From assembly GCF_028736925.1 (NCBI RefSeq), contig NZ_JAQZAT010000012.1, positions 112,810-176,809 of the forward strand: 64,000 nucleotides of DNA, read 5' to 3'. Origin of the DNA: Flavivirga sp. 57AJ16 (lineage in GTDB: Bacteria > Bacteroidota > Bacteroidia > Flavobacteriales > Flavobacteriaceae). The first letter of the stretch is position 1. Each line of letters starts with the position of its first letter. The notes beneath the pieces were generated by a model that did not search any database, was not told the origin of the DNA, and saw nothing but the letters and a program-made list of their open reading frames with translations. Shown in pieces: positions 45,585 to 54,486 of this stretch. The position numbers were made by a program, and so were the translations under genes.

Positions 45585-46346
45585 TTATTGTGGTAACTTT
45601 GATGTGGAAATGGGATTAAAGGCCTGTAATTGTTTCAAGATAATATTCCTAGCTATTTCATTTAAAGACTTCGTGTCATTGGCCGTTAAATTTTTCGTAG
45701 ATAAAAATTTATGGACCTTAACACGCATTCTTCCTGGGCCACCACTAAAAAATGTATATGAAAACCGTTTTTTATTATCGGCAAAAGTTAACGGCACTAT
45801 AGGTATTTGATGGTTTATCGCCAATCTAAAAGCACCGTCTTTAAATGTGTCTAAATCTATGTGTTCTTCTGGCACGCCTCCTTCGGGGAAAATACAGATA
45901 CTTAAACCAGATTGTAATCTGCGTTGGGCCCTTAAAAAAACGGCCTGCCTGCTTTTAGGTGAATTTCTGTCGACCAAAATACAAGTACGTTTATAAAAAA
46001 AGCCAAAAAGCGGAATTTTAGCAAGTTCCTTTTTCCCAACAAATACAAATGGATTTTTAACCGAAACCAGCATAAGCATAATATCCGTCATGGAAGTGTG
46101 ATTAGCTATAAACATATAGCTTTTATCTTTTTCAGGCGTTTGCTCCCGATCAATATGGTAGTCAAACCCCATACCAATTAAAATCACTTTTGCCCAAACC
46201 CTGGCAATCTTAAAAAAGAACGGATACCATGATTCCCTTGAAATGGAAATTAAGAGTACTGGAAACATAATAAGTATTGGCAGCCCTACCAATATGTAAA
46301 ACCAGATACGATATAATATCCAAAAAATGTATTTAAAAATTCTCAT
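45585..46346 (-). CDS. 1-acyl-sn-glycerol-3-phosphate acyltransferase (PlsC)
   Basis: Membrane acyltransferase of phospholipid synthesis. A long hydrophobic N-terminus (about 8-35) is followed by HTSMTD (H-x4-D) and FPEGGVPEEH (the EGxx motif, here EGGV rather than EGTR). Residues 88-93 and about 158-162. I start at ATG 46346; the TTG at 46355 lies in the promoter box. It resembles the gene at 837-1574 in family but not closely. Confidence 0.87.
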   Translation of the reverse strand: MRIFKYIFWILYRIWFYILVGLPILIMFPVLLISISRESWYPFFFKIARVWAKVILIGMGFDYHIDREQTPEKDKSYMFIANHTSMTDIMLMLVSVKNPFVFVGKKELAKIPLFGFFYKRTCILVDRNSPKSRQAVFLRAQRRLQSGLSICIFPEGGVPEEHIDLDTFKDGAFRLAINHQIPIVPLTFADNKKRFSYTFFSGGPGRMRVKVHKFLSTKNLTANDTKSLNEIARNIILKQLQAFNPISTSKLPQ

Positions 46347-46352
46347 AAGCCC

Positions 46353-46360
46353 CAAAAATA
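46353..46360 (-). promoter_or_regulatory. Bacteroidota -7 promoter box, nearly leaderless (minus strand)
   Basis: TATTTTTG on the minus strand, 6 bases before the ATG at 46346. Matches the arrangement at the other PlsC gene. Confidence 0.45.
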
Positions 46361-46400
46361 CTATTATAAATTGATTATATTTAAATCATAATAACTTAAT

Positions 46401-46560
46401 GAAGTGGTTTAAACTTTTTATAATTGGCTGCAAAATGTCCTTTTATCCCCATATTTTATCTTTTTATTACTCCGTAGCGATGCTATGCAGTGCAAAAAAG
46501 CATTCATTTGGGAATAAAATCACTATTTTTCGCTTCAATCAAAAAAGTTTAAACCACTTC
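46401..46560. repeat. MITE-like element with perfect 19-bp terminal inverted repeats
   Basis: Begins gaagtggtttaaacttttt (46401-46419) and ends with its complement (46542-46560). The interior carries a tagcgatgctatgc block also found, inverted, at 2691-2705. No coding capacity. It ends 13 bases before the glsB-like gene. Confidence 0.8.
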
Positions 46561-46573
46561 AACAACTAAAATC

Positions 46574-46816
46574 ATGGGTTTACTGTATTCGCTTTTAATT
46601 GGAGGTATAGCTGGCTGGTTAGCCGGAAAACTAATGAAAGGTGGTGGTTTTGGACTGCTTTTTAATATAGTAATTGGTATTATTGGTGGCATTGTTGGTC
46701 ATTGGCTTTTTGCCAAACTCAACATCTCGCTTTCAAGTGGCGTCATTGGCGATATTTTAACGGGAGCCATTGGTGCTTCGGTAATATTATTTGTTGCAGG
46801 CTTATTTAAAAAATAA
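46574..46816 (+). CDS. GlsB/YeaQ/YmgE family membrane protein
   Basis: An 80-residue Gly-rich protein with three hydrophobic helices (about 1-20, 26-48 and 58-78) and the family repeats GGIAGWLAGKLMKGGGFG and GDILTGAIGASVILF. Family members are induced by stress in some bacteria; role unknown. It is followed by a terminator and trpS. Confidence 0.88.
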   Translation: MGLLYSLLIGGIAGWLAGKLMKGGGFGLLFNIVIGIIGGIVGHWLFAKLNISLSSGVIGDILTGAIGASVILFVAGLFKK

Positions 46817-46833
46817 AATGCCTTATTTTTCAT

Positions 46834-46860
46834 AAAAAAGTGGCATGGCCCGCTTTTTTT
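46834..46860 (+). terminator. Terminator after glsB-like gene
   Basis: aaaaagtgg pairs with cccgcttttt, allowing one G-U pair, followed by T. Confidence 0.65.
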
Positions 46861-46877
46861 ATTGTTAAACAAATATG

Positions 46878-46885
46878 TATTTTCG
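46878..46885 (+). promoter_or_regulatory. Bacteroidota -7 box variant before trpS
   Basis: TATTTTCG, one mismatch to TAnnTTTG, 47 bases before the trpS ATG. Confidence 0.3.
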
Positions 46886-46932
46886 CAGCATTGTTTAACT
46901 AATTAAGATTTCCGTTTTTGCGGAAAGTACAC

Positions 46933-47901
46933 ATGGCAAGAATACTTACAGGTATACAAAGTACTGGAACACCACATTTAGGAAATATTTTAGGGGCTAT
47001 TATGCCAGCAATTGAAATGGCCAATAGGCCTGAAAATGATTCTTATTTATTTATCGCAAATATGCATACTTTAACTCAAATTAAAGATGCAGAGACATTG
47101 CGCTCTAACACGTATTCTACTGCAGCTACCTGGTTAGCATTTGGTTTAGACATAGAAAAAACAGTATTTTACAGGCAAAGCGATATTCCGCAAGTTACTG
47201 AGTTAACTTGGTATTTAAGCTGCTTCTTTCCTTTCCAACGTTTAACATTAGCACATAGCTTTAAGGATAAGGCCGACAGGTTAGAGGATGTAAACTCTGG
47301 CTTATTTACCTACCCAATGCTTATGGCTGCCGACATTTTGTTATATGATGCTGAAATTATTCCCGTTGGAAAAGATCAGCTACAACATATCGAAATGACG
47401 CGCGATGTCGCCTCTCGTTTCCACGCCAAAGTTGGTGACACCTTTGTGTTACCAAAAGGAAAAATACAAGAAAACACAAAGCTTATTCCTGGAACCGATG
47501 GTGAAAAAATGAGTAAGAGCAGAAATAATATCATCAATATTTTTTTAGATGATAAAAAACTGCGCAAGCAAATAATGACCATTCAAACGGATAGCACACC
47601 ATTGGAAGATCCAAAAGATTGGAAAACCTGTAATTGTTTTGCGATCTATAGTTTGTTGGCCAACGACGAGCAAATAAAATCCATGAAAGCTAATTATGAA
47701 AATGGCGGCTATGGTTACGGACATGCAAAACAAGCCTTGTTTGAATTAATTGTCGAAAAATTTGCTACACAGCGTGAGCGCTATAACTACTATATGAATC
47801 ATCTTAACGAGATTGATAAAGCTTTGGCTTTAGGTGCTGAAAAAGCAAAAATAGTAGCCGATGCCGTTTTGAATAGGGTACGGGAAAAGGTTGGGTACTA
47901 A
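46933..47901 (+). CDS. trpS: Tryptophanyl-tRNA synthetase
   Basis: Charges tRNA(Trp) with tryptophan. Class I signatures are HLGN in TGTPHLGNILGAI near residue 13 and KMSKS in GEKMSKSRNNI near 193. I start at ATG 46933, because the TTG at 46918 would add an unlikely MRKVH extension. Length (322) is normal. It is monocistronic; a repeat-rich gap follows. Confidence 0.95.
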   Translation: MARILTGIQSTGTPHLGNILGAIMPAIEMANRPENDSYLFIANMHTLTQIKDAETLRSNTYSTAATWLAFGLDIEKTVFYRQSDIPQVTELTWYLSCFFPFQRLTLAHSFKDKADRLEDVNSGLFTYPMLMAADILLYDAEIIPVGKDQLQHIEMTRDVASRFHAKVGDTFVLPKGKIQENTKLIPGTDGEKMSKSRNNIINIFLDDKKLRKQIMTIQTDSTPLEDPKDWKTCNCFAIYSLLANDEQIKSMKANYENGGYGYGHAKQALFELIVEKFATQRERYNYYMNHLNEIDKALALGAEKAKIVADAVLNRVREKVGY

Positions 47902-48375
47902 AATTCCTGCACAGGCAAGAATCTTATCAATCGGACTATACTTTAACGTGAGTTCGATGTAAACATAATGCTATTGAGCTGACTATCAATAATTTAATAT
48001 TAATTGTCAGGTTGAGTACTTCGGTAAACTCAGCACAGGCTCTGTCGAAACCCATTTAAATAGCTGGTTTTAATAACCTTTCGACTTTAGTTTATCTTGA
48101 GCGAAGTCGAAAGGCTCAAGGCGACAAATCGTTTTATTAGTGAATTTATTGTTAAAAACTCCCTTGCCTGCCTGTCGGCAGACAGGTTTTAAATCGAACT
48201 CTCGTTACTTTAAAAAAACAAATACTTTATCCATTCCTACAGGGGTGTTCGTAAAACTAAAAACCTAATAAACATAGGGGTTCAAGGGGAAATCACCACG
48301 ATATTGAGCATAAAGGCAAGAATCACCGACGAAGAATTTAAGTTTTATTTAATAAGATTCCTGCCTTCGCAGGAA
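47902..48375. repeat. Composite of dispersed repeats between trpS and dprA
   Basis: No gene seen. 48004-48045 is the inverted copy of 32087-32128 (41 of 42). 48089-48117 contains agtttatcttgagcg and gaaaggc, as in the elements at 17483 and 53007. 48171-48188 has the cctgtcggcagacagg palindrome. 48357-48376 is a hairpin (attcctgc/gcaggaat) that overlaps the dprA stop codon. Confidence 0.65.
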
Positions 48376-49479
48376 TTAAGCAACCTCAAATAACTTACCG
48401 GGTAAAGGTCTAATCACACCTTTAAGCTCCATAGTAAGCAATACACTCGCTGCTTTAAAAATAGGCATATTGCAATGAATCGCTATGACATCCAGTTGTT
48501 GCTTTTCATGTTCCTTTAAATAGGCATAAATTGATTTTTCTGTAGGATCCAGTTCAACAAATAATTGTTTTTGTATAGCTGGTTTTTTAGTTTCTTCTAA
48601 TTGCCAATTGAGAATATAAGGGACATCCAGTGGTGTAGTAAGCATGTGCGCTTTTTGGTGTTTTATTAAATTATTACATCCCATGCTCTGCATATCCGTG
48701 GTCCTTCCTGGAACAGCAAATACATCCCTGTTATAAGAATTTGCAATATCTGCAGTAACCAGGCTCCCGCCTTTTTCGGCAGATTCTATAACGATGGTCG
48801 CTTCACTTAAACCTGCAATGATCCTATTTCTTTTTAAAAAATTATTCCTGTCAAATTTGTCACTACTCCAAAAATCGGTAAAAAAGCCTCCATTGCTCTC
48901 CATATCGACCATATACTTTTTATGCACTTTGGGGTAAATTTGATTCAATCCATGTGCCAAGCAACCTATAGTCTGCAAATTGTTTTTAATGGCCGCTTTA
49001 TGTGCTGTTATATCCGTTCCATAAGCAAAACCAGAAACAATAATAGGATTATAAGAAGCTAAAGTTTCCACTAGCGCTTCACAAAACGCTATCCCATTAG
49101 TTGTTATTTTTCGAGCTCCAACAACACTAATAATATGTTGTTGTTTTAAATTAATATGCCCCGATTGAAACAATAAAATAGGGCCATCAATACAATGTTT
49201 TAATTTTTCAGGGTAACCTTCTCCCATAAAATAAGATACCTTAATCTTATTCGATTTTATAAAATCCATTTCTTTTTCAGCCGCTTTTAAATGATCCGTT
49301 TTAAATAAATCACTCAAAGCCATACGCCCTATACCACCAATTTTAAGCAGATTTTGTCTTTTTTCCTCTAAAACAGCCTCGGCAGAGCCACAATGTGAGA
49401 TAAGACGCTTAGCAGTTATATCACCGATGTTTGGCACATGCTGCAAGGCCAAAGTATAAAGCAAATCATTTTCTGTCAT
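48376..49479 (-). CDS. dprA: DNA processing protein DprA
   Basis: Binds incoming single-stranded DNA and loads RecA during natural transformation. The Rossmann-like DprA domain shows VVGARKITTNG, SGFAYGTDITAHKAAI, NQIYPKVHKKY, FLKRNRIIAGLS and GGSLVTADIA; the C-terminal winged helix is about 300-367. Its stop overlaps an intergenic hairpin. recA lies about 6 kb away, not in the same unit. Confidence 0.93.
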   Translation of the reverse strand: MTENDLLYTLALQHVPNIGDITAKRLISHCGSAEAVLEEKRQNLLKIGGIGRMALSDLFKTDHLKAAEKEMDFIKSNKIKVSYFMGEGYPEKLKHCIDGPILLFQSGHINLKQQHIISVVGARKITTNGIAFCEALVETLASYNPIIVSGFAYGTDITAHKAAIKNNLQTIGCLAHGLNQIYPKVHKKYMVDMESNGGFFTDFWSSDKFDRNNFLKRNRIIAGLSEATIVIESAEKGGSLVTADIANSYNRDVFAVPGRTTDMQSMGCNNLIKHQKAHMLTTPLDVPYILNWQLEETKKPAIQKQLFVELDPTEKSIYAYLKEHEKQQLDVIAIHCNMPIFKAASVLLTMELKGVIRPLPGKLFEVA

Positions 49480-49502
49480 GTTACTTATTTGGTTTTGAAA
49501 TT

Positions 49503-49680
49503 ATACCAATTTAGTTATAAAATGTTGCATAAATAAATTGAATTATTTTAAGTTAGAAAAAATCAAGACGAACTCTAAGGCAAAAAACAAAACATAGTCA
49601 TAGTTACGTTTTACTTTTTTAACGAGATGATGACGGAAAAGAAACCTTTTATATATGTTATTTTATAGCTAAATCGGTAT
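49503..49680. repeat. MITE-like element with 21-bp imperfect inverted ends
   Basis: Left end 49503-49523 begins ataccaatttag; right end 49660-49680 read in reverse begins ataccgatttag; 19 of 21 positions match. Interior AT-rich, no gene. Confidence 0.7.
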
Positions 49681-49749
49681 TACAAGAAAAGAATTTTTAA
49701 ACTGTTAATAAATAGTTATCTCGAAATTTTATCTGAAAGCATAATTTTT

Positions 49750-49757
49750 TAACTTTG
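49750..49757 (+). promoter_or_regulatory. Bacteroidota -7 promoter box, nearly leaderless
   Basis: TAACTTTG, exact TAnnTTTG, only 5 bases before the ATG at 49763. Confidence 0.5.
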
Positions 49758-49762
49758 TTTCT

Positions 49763-50698
49763 ATGCAATTAGAAACCTACATAAGTGATTTATTATATAG
49801 ATATGAGTGTGTTACCATTCCTGAATTTGGTGCTTTTTTAACACAACGCGTATCTGCGACCATTCATGAAAGCACCAATGCTTTTTATCCACCTAACAAA
49901 ACAGTGTCATTTAATGAGCAAATTCAAAAGAATGACGGTTTGTTAGCGCATTATATTGCTGATGTAGAAAAGATCCCTTTTGAAATTGCCAATAAAAAAA
50001 TTGCAAAGCGAGTAAAAATATTAAAGGCTTATTTAACGCAAGGGGAAACACTTACTTTTAAAAATATTGGAGACATTGTTTTTAATAGTGAAGGTAAGAT
50101 TCTGTTCGAACCTTCTTATCACCTTAACTACTTAACAGATGCTTTTGGTCTATCTCAATTTGTATCCCCTGCTGTAACGCGTGAGGTTTACAAGGAAGAA
50201 GCTGAAAACATTGAAAAAGTAATTCCTATTACCATTACTCCAGAAAAGCGTAAAACCAGACCATATTTAAAATATGCAGCCATTGCCGTAATGGCCTTAA
50301 CACTTGGTGGTTTTGCAGGATCTAATTATTATATAAATCAAATCGAGCAACATAATCAATTAGCACAAGAGGAAGCAACACAACAATTAGATGCTAAAAT
50401 ACAACAGGCAACATTCAATTTAAATCCGTTTCCTGCCATTACACTAAATGTTACCAAGCAAACAGGTAATTATCATATAATTGCTGGTGCTTTTAGAATT
50501 GAAGAAAATTGTGATAAAAAAATAAAACAACTTAAAGCAGATGGTTTTAGTGCCAGAAAAATTGGTGTTAACAAATATGGTTTACACCAAGTTGTTTATG
50601 CAAGTTACGAAGACAGACTCGAGGCTTTGAAAGCGTTAAGAACCATCAAGAGAACACATAACCAAGATGCTTGGTTGGATGTTAGAAAACTGGATTAG
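49763..50698 (+). CDS. HU-like domain and SPOR domain protein
   Basis: The N-terminal about 130 residues resemble the prokaryotic CCDC81-type HU domains (ETYISDLLYRYECVTIPEFG and LLAHYIADVEKIPFEIANK). A transmembrane helix lies at about 171-190, and the C-terminal 80 residues form a SPOR domain (YHIIAGAFRIEENCDKKIKQ) that binds denuded peptidoglycan. It probably links a cytoplasmic DNA- or protein-binding head to the septal wall. Function in Bacteroidota is not defined. Confidence 0.83.
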   Translation: MQLETYISDLLYRYECVTIPEFGAFLTQRVSATIHESTNAFYPPNKTVSFNEQIQKNDGLLAHYIADVEKIPFEIANKKIAKRVKILKAYLTQGETLTFKNIGDIVFNSEGKILFEPSYHLNYLTDAFGLSQFVSPAVTREVYKEEAENIEKVIPITITPEKRKTRPYLKYAAIAVMALTLGGFAGSNYYINQIEQHNQLAQEEATQQLDAKIQQATFNLNPFPAITLNVTKQTGNYHIIAGAFRIEENCDKKIKQLKADGFSARKIGVNKYGLHQVVYASYEDRLEALKALRTIKRTHNQDAWLDVRKLD

Positions 50699-50736
50699 TT
50701 TTTACAGATTCATTCATATTTTACTGCTTTAATACT

Positions 50737-50744
50737 TAACTTTG
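50737..50744 (+). promoter_or_regulatory. Bacteroidota -7 promoter box
   Basis: TAACTTTG, exact TAnnTTTG, 21 bases before the ATG at 50766. Confidence 0.45.
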
Positions 50745-50765
50745 CCGCATCTTAAACTTATTTTG

Positions 50766-51275
50766 ATGCAAGCAAAAACTCCTAAACAATCGAGAACCAT
50801 ACACACAGATATGGTTTTACCTGGCGAAACAAACCCCATAAATAATTTATTTGGAGGTGAGCTACTAGCAAGAATGGATCGTGCAGCAAGTATTGCAGCA
50901 AGACGCCATTCAAGACGTATTGTTGTAACCGCTTCGGTTAATCACGTTGCTTTTAATAGAGCCATTCCCCTAGGCAGTGTAGTAACTGTTGAAGCGAAGG
51001 TATCTCGTGCTTTTAAAACCTCAATGGAAGTGTTTATTGATGTCTGGGTAGAAGATAGGGAGTCTGGTGATAAAACGAAAGCAAATGAAGCGATTTACAC
51101 GTTTGTGGCGGTAGATGAAACCGCACGTCCTGTTACTGTCCCCGAATTAATTCCTGAAACCGATTTAGAAAAAGAACGCTTTGATGCTGCATTGCGCCGG
51201 AAACAATTAAGTTTATTATTGGCCGGAAAAATAAAACCCAATGAAGCTACTGAATTAAAAGCCCTTTTTGAGTAA
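50766..51275 (+). CDS. Acyl-CoA thioesterase (hotdog fold)
   Basis: Hydrolyses acyl-CoA to free acid and CoA. Hotdog signatures NNLFGGELLARMDRAASIAA near residue 30 and VNHVAFNRAIPLGSVVTVEA near 62 are present. I start at ATG 50766, downstream of the promoter; the TTG at 50742 lies inside the promoter region. Length (169) is typical. It stands alone before a 570-base repeat-rich gap. Confidence 0.88.
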   Translation: MQAKTPKQSRTIHTDMVLPGETNPINNLFGGELLARMDRAASIAARRHSRRIVVTASVNHVAFNRAIPLGSVVTVEAKVSRAFKTSMEVFIDVWVEDRESGDKTKANEAIYTFVAVDETARPVTVPELIPETDLEKERFDAALRRKQLSLLLAGKIKPNEATELKALFE

Positions 51276-51846
51276 ATTTTAACAGAGGGAATTATCTGAA
51301 AAATCATGCTAGATTTACTTTGTCTGGTGATTATTTATACTTTGCTTATCTTGAACATAAGAAGGCTCAGCATAAACTTTTTAGAAACCAACATTAACCT
51401 ATCATAGAGTTAAGATACCTCAATAAACTTCAAATTTATTATCAATCATTTTAAAATTCGTTTGGTATAAGTAAAAAAGGTAAACCCCCTAGGGCAAGCC
51501 CTGGATCCTAAAAATCGACCCTCGGGTCGTGGCATTAAACCATGGGGTTCCCACTAAATACTGAAACCTGTTCTGCACATGATGCGGGATGGCCTGCCGC
51601 GGAACACACGTGGACTAGTAATTCTAAATATCCAAGGTTCCATTTCTTTTTCACAAAGTCGTAAATTTTTACGATATTTGTATAGTTATGCAAATCTTTT
51701 GGCAAGAACTTTTAGTATTCCTACACTATCTCATCAAGAGAAATCCTGAGTGAGCAGGTTTTATTGTATCTTTAAATTTATCATTTTGAAGTTTAGCCTT
51801 TTAGGTCTATAACTTTACCTTTTTTTAATCTTTAATTTTAGAAACA
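51276..51846. repeat. Gene-free gap with several dispersed repeat pieces
   Basis: Bases 51446-51471 are the inverted near copy of 31754-31779 (24 of 26). Bases 51482-51580 hold short GC-rich palindromes such as cgaccctcgggtcg. Bases 51553-51587 (tactgaaac...gatgcggga) resemble the stretch around 41030-41065. No gene is seen, and nothing distinctive besides these pieces. Confidence 0.55.
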
Positions 51847-53004
51847 ATGCCTTTTTACCATAAATTAGGAAATATTCCGCATAAGCGTCATATACAGTTT
51901 AGGAAACCAGATGGCAGCTTGTATTACGAACAGTTATTTGGCACTATTGGGTTTGATGGCATGTCTACCAATAGTTATCACGAGCAACGCCCCACGCAAG
52001 TAAAAGAAATAAAAAAGCAGTATAGCGTAGCTCCAAAAATTGCTTTAAAAAACAATATTAAATCGTATCGCTTAAAAGGTTTTCAAATAAAACCGGTGCA
52101 GGACTTTTTAGAAAGCAGAAAAACGGTACTTGTAAATAGCGATTGCGCTATTATATTAGCAGCACCAAAAAAATCTACAAACGATTATTTTTATAAAAAC
52201 ACAGATGCCGATGAGCTTATTTTTATTCATAAAGGCACTGGGAAATTAAGAACCATGTTGGGCAATCTCGATTTTAAATACGGAGATTATCTCTTGGTTC
52301 CAAGAGGTGTTATTTATAAAATAGATTTCGATACGGAAGATAATAGATTATTCATCGTGGAGTCCCACAGGCCCATATACACGCCAAAACGTTATAGAAA
52401 TTGGTTTGGGCAGTTATTAGAGCATGCACCGTTTTGCGAGCGGGATATCCGCAGACCCGAAACATTGGAAACCTATAACGAATCTGGGGATTTTTTAATA
52501 AAAGTAAAGAAGCAAGGAGACATTATAGAAATGGTGTATGCATCACATCCTTTCGATGTGGTTGGATATGATGGCTATAATTACCCGTATGCTTTTTCAA
52601 TACACGATTTTGAGCCTATAACAGGACGTATTCATCAGCCGCCCCCTGTACATCAAACTTTCGAAACCGATGCTTTTGTAGTATGCAGTTTTGTACCACG
52701 TTTGTACGATTACCATCCACAGTCTATTCCAGCTCCCTATAATCATAGTAATATAGATAGCGATGAGGTATTATATTATGTAGATGGTGATTTTATGAGC
52801 AGAAATGATATTGATGCAGGTCATATATCATTGCACCCAGCGGGCATCCCGCATGGACCACATCCGGGAGCCACAGAAAGAAGCATTGGCAAAACAAAAA
52901 CCGATGAACTTGCTGTGATGGTGGATACTTTTAAACCGTTAATGGTTACCGAAGAAGCTATGAAAATAGCCGATGAGGACTATCATAAATCCTGGTTGGA
53001 GTAA
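51847..53004 (+). CDS. hmgA: Homogentisate 1,2-dioxygenase
   Basis: Opens the ring of homogentisate to maleylacetoacetate in tyrosine breakdown. A cupin-fold protein; the iron site region lies in the C-terminal half (VHQTFETDAFVVCSF, NHSNIDSDEVLYY and the HPAGIPHGPHPG loop). It is 119 bases before hppD in the same direction, and both acts are consecutive: hppD makes its substrate. Length (385) fits the bacterial short form. Confidence 0.93.
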   Translation: MPFYHKLGNIPHKRHIQFRKPDGSLYYEQLFGTIGFDGMSTNSYHEQRPTQVKEIKKQYSVAPKIALKNNIKSYRLKGFQIKPVQDFLESRKTVLVNSDCAIILAAPKKSTNDYFYKNTDADELIFIHKGTGKLRTMLGNLDFKYGDYLLVPRGVIYKIDFDTEDNRLFIVESHRPIYTPKRYRNWFGQLLEHAPFCERDIRRPETLETYNESGDFLIKVKKQGDIIEMVYASHPFDVVGYDGYNYPYAFSIHDFEPITGRIHQPPPVHQTFETDAFVVCSFVPRLYDYHPQSIPAPYNHSNIDSDEVLYYVDGDFMSRNDIDAGHISLHPAGIPHGPHPGATERSIGKTKTDELAVMVDTFKPLMVTEEAMKIADEDYHKSWLE

Positions 53005-53006
53005 TT

Positions 53007-53111
53007 TGTCATTCCCGCGAAGGCGGAAACCCACTTTATTAAAATTTAATTTCAAACAATAAGATTCCCACCGAAGTTTATCTTGAGCGTAGACGAAAGG
53101 CAGGAATAACA
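53007..53111. repeat. TIR element between hmgA and hppD
   Basis: Starts tgtcattcccgc and ends gcaggaataaca, inverted ends with two mismatches. The rest (aaaatttaatttcaa, aagattcc, gaagtttatcttgagcg, tagacgaaaggc) aligns with 17483-17607. It ends 11 bases before the hppD ATG. Confidence 0.7.
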
Positions 53112-53122
53112 AAAAATAAACA

Positions 53123-54283
53123 ATGAGTAAAGACATAAAATCAGTAAACTACGGTTTAGAAAAAATATTTGAAGGGGCGCAAGACTTTTTGCCTCTTTTA
53201 GGAACAGATTATGTAGAATTCTACGTAGGTAACGCAAAGCAATCTGCTCACTTTTACAAAACAGCATTCGGGTTTCAATCTTATGCTTACCAAGGTTTAG
53301 AAACAGGATCTAAGGACTCTGTAAGCTATGTGCTTAAACAAGATAAAATACGTTTGGTTTTAACCACACCATTAAACAGTAGATCACCAATAAATGACCA
53401 TATTGTAAAACATGGTGATGGCGTAAAGGTCATAGCGCTTTGGGTTGAAGATGCCAGAAAAGCATATCAGGAGACTACGAGTCGTGGTGCAAAATCATAC
53501 ATGGAACCCGTTGTAGAGAAAGATGAACATGGCGAAGTTGTTAGAGCTGGAATATACACCTATGGTGAAACGGTACATATGTTCGTAGAACGCAAAAATT
53601 ATAAAGGTTCGTTTTTACCAGGTTTTAGTGAATGGAAATCAGATTATAATCCACAACCTGTAGGACTTAAATATATAGATCATATGGTAGGCAATGTAGG
53701 TTGGGGAGAAATGAATACTTGGGTAAAATGGTATGAAGATGTTATGGGCTTCGAAAATTTCTTATCCTTCGATGATAAACAGATCCATACCGAGTATTCG
53801 GCCTTAATGAGTAAAGTGATGAGTAACGGGAATGGACGTATAAAATTTCCAATAAATGAACCCGCAGAAGGAAAGAAAAAATCACAAATAGAAGAATATC
53901 TGGATTTTTATGAAGGCCCTGGTGTCCAACATATAGCAGTTGCTACCGATGATATTATTTCTACGGTTTCTAGTTTAAGAGCCAGAGGTATTGAGTTTTT
54001 ATCCACACCACCAGAAGCATATTATAAAGCCGTACCAGGAAGATTAGAAGAACATAGTCATGAATTAAAAGAAGATATAGAGACATTAAAAAACCTAGGG
54101 ATCATGATTGATGCCGATGAAGAAGGTTATTTATTACAGATTTTCACCAAACCGGTTGAGGATCGACCAACACTATTTTTCGAAATTATTCAGCGTATGG
54201 GAGCTCGTGGTTTTGGAGCAGGAAACTTTAAAGCTCTTTTCGAGTCTATTGAAAGAGAACAGGCCAATAGGGGTACGTTATAA
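53123..54283 (+). CDS. hppD: 4-hydroxyphenylpyruvate dioxygenase
   Basis: Converts 4-hydroxyphenylpyruvate to homogentisate, an iron enzyme of the vicinal oxygen chelate fold. Iron-ligand regions are DHMVGNV (His near 188), GVQHIAVATDDI (His near 268) and a C-terminal Glu (FFEIIQR, near 352). Length (386) is typical. It shares direction with hmgA; a repeat element fills their gap. A terminator follows at 54307. Confidence 0.93.
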   Translation: MSKDIKSVNYGLEKIFEGAQDFLPLLGTDYVEFYVGNAKQSAHFYKTAFGFQSYAYQGLETGSKDSVSYVLKQDKIRLVLTTPLNSRSPINDHIVKHGDGVKVIALWVEDARKAYQETTSRGAKSYMEPVVEKDEHGEVVRAGIYTYGETVHMFVERKNYKGSFLPGFSEWKSDYNPQPVGLKYIDHMVGNVGWGEMNTWVKWYEDVMGFENFLSFDDKQIHTEYSALMSKVMSNGNGRIKFPINEPAEGKKKSQIEEYLDFYEGPGVQHIAVATDDIISTVSSLRARGIEFLSTPPEAYYKAVPGRLEEHSHELKEDIETLKNLGIMIDADEEGYLLQIFTKPVEDRPTLFFEIIQRMGARGFGAGNFKALFESIEREQANRGTL

Positions 54284-54306
54284 AAAATAAGTGCGTAAAC
54301 TTTAAG

Positions 54307-54346
54307 CAAAAACGCCATCACTTACATGTTGGCGTTTTTGTTTTTT
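54307..54346 (+). terminator. hppD terminator
   Basis: caaaaacgcc pairs with ggcgtttttg across a 14-base loop, followed by T. Confidence 0.8.
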
Positions 54347-54402
54347 GTAACAAATTAACGTTAAGGGCTTCTAATAATAACAAGGAGTTTAAAGAAATTT
54401 TT

Positions 54403-54410
54403 TATTTTTG
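54403..54410 (+). promoter_or_regulatory. Bacteroidota -7 promoter box
   Basis: TATTTTTG, exact TAnnTTTG, 76 bases before the ATG of the DUF3108 gene. Confidence 0.4.
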
Positions 54411-54486
54411 GAACAGTAATTGTAATTTCAAGGATATAGCAATAAAATGTACATAAAGAAGTTACATTATTAATGACCCAGAACAC

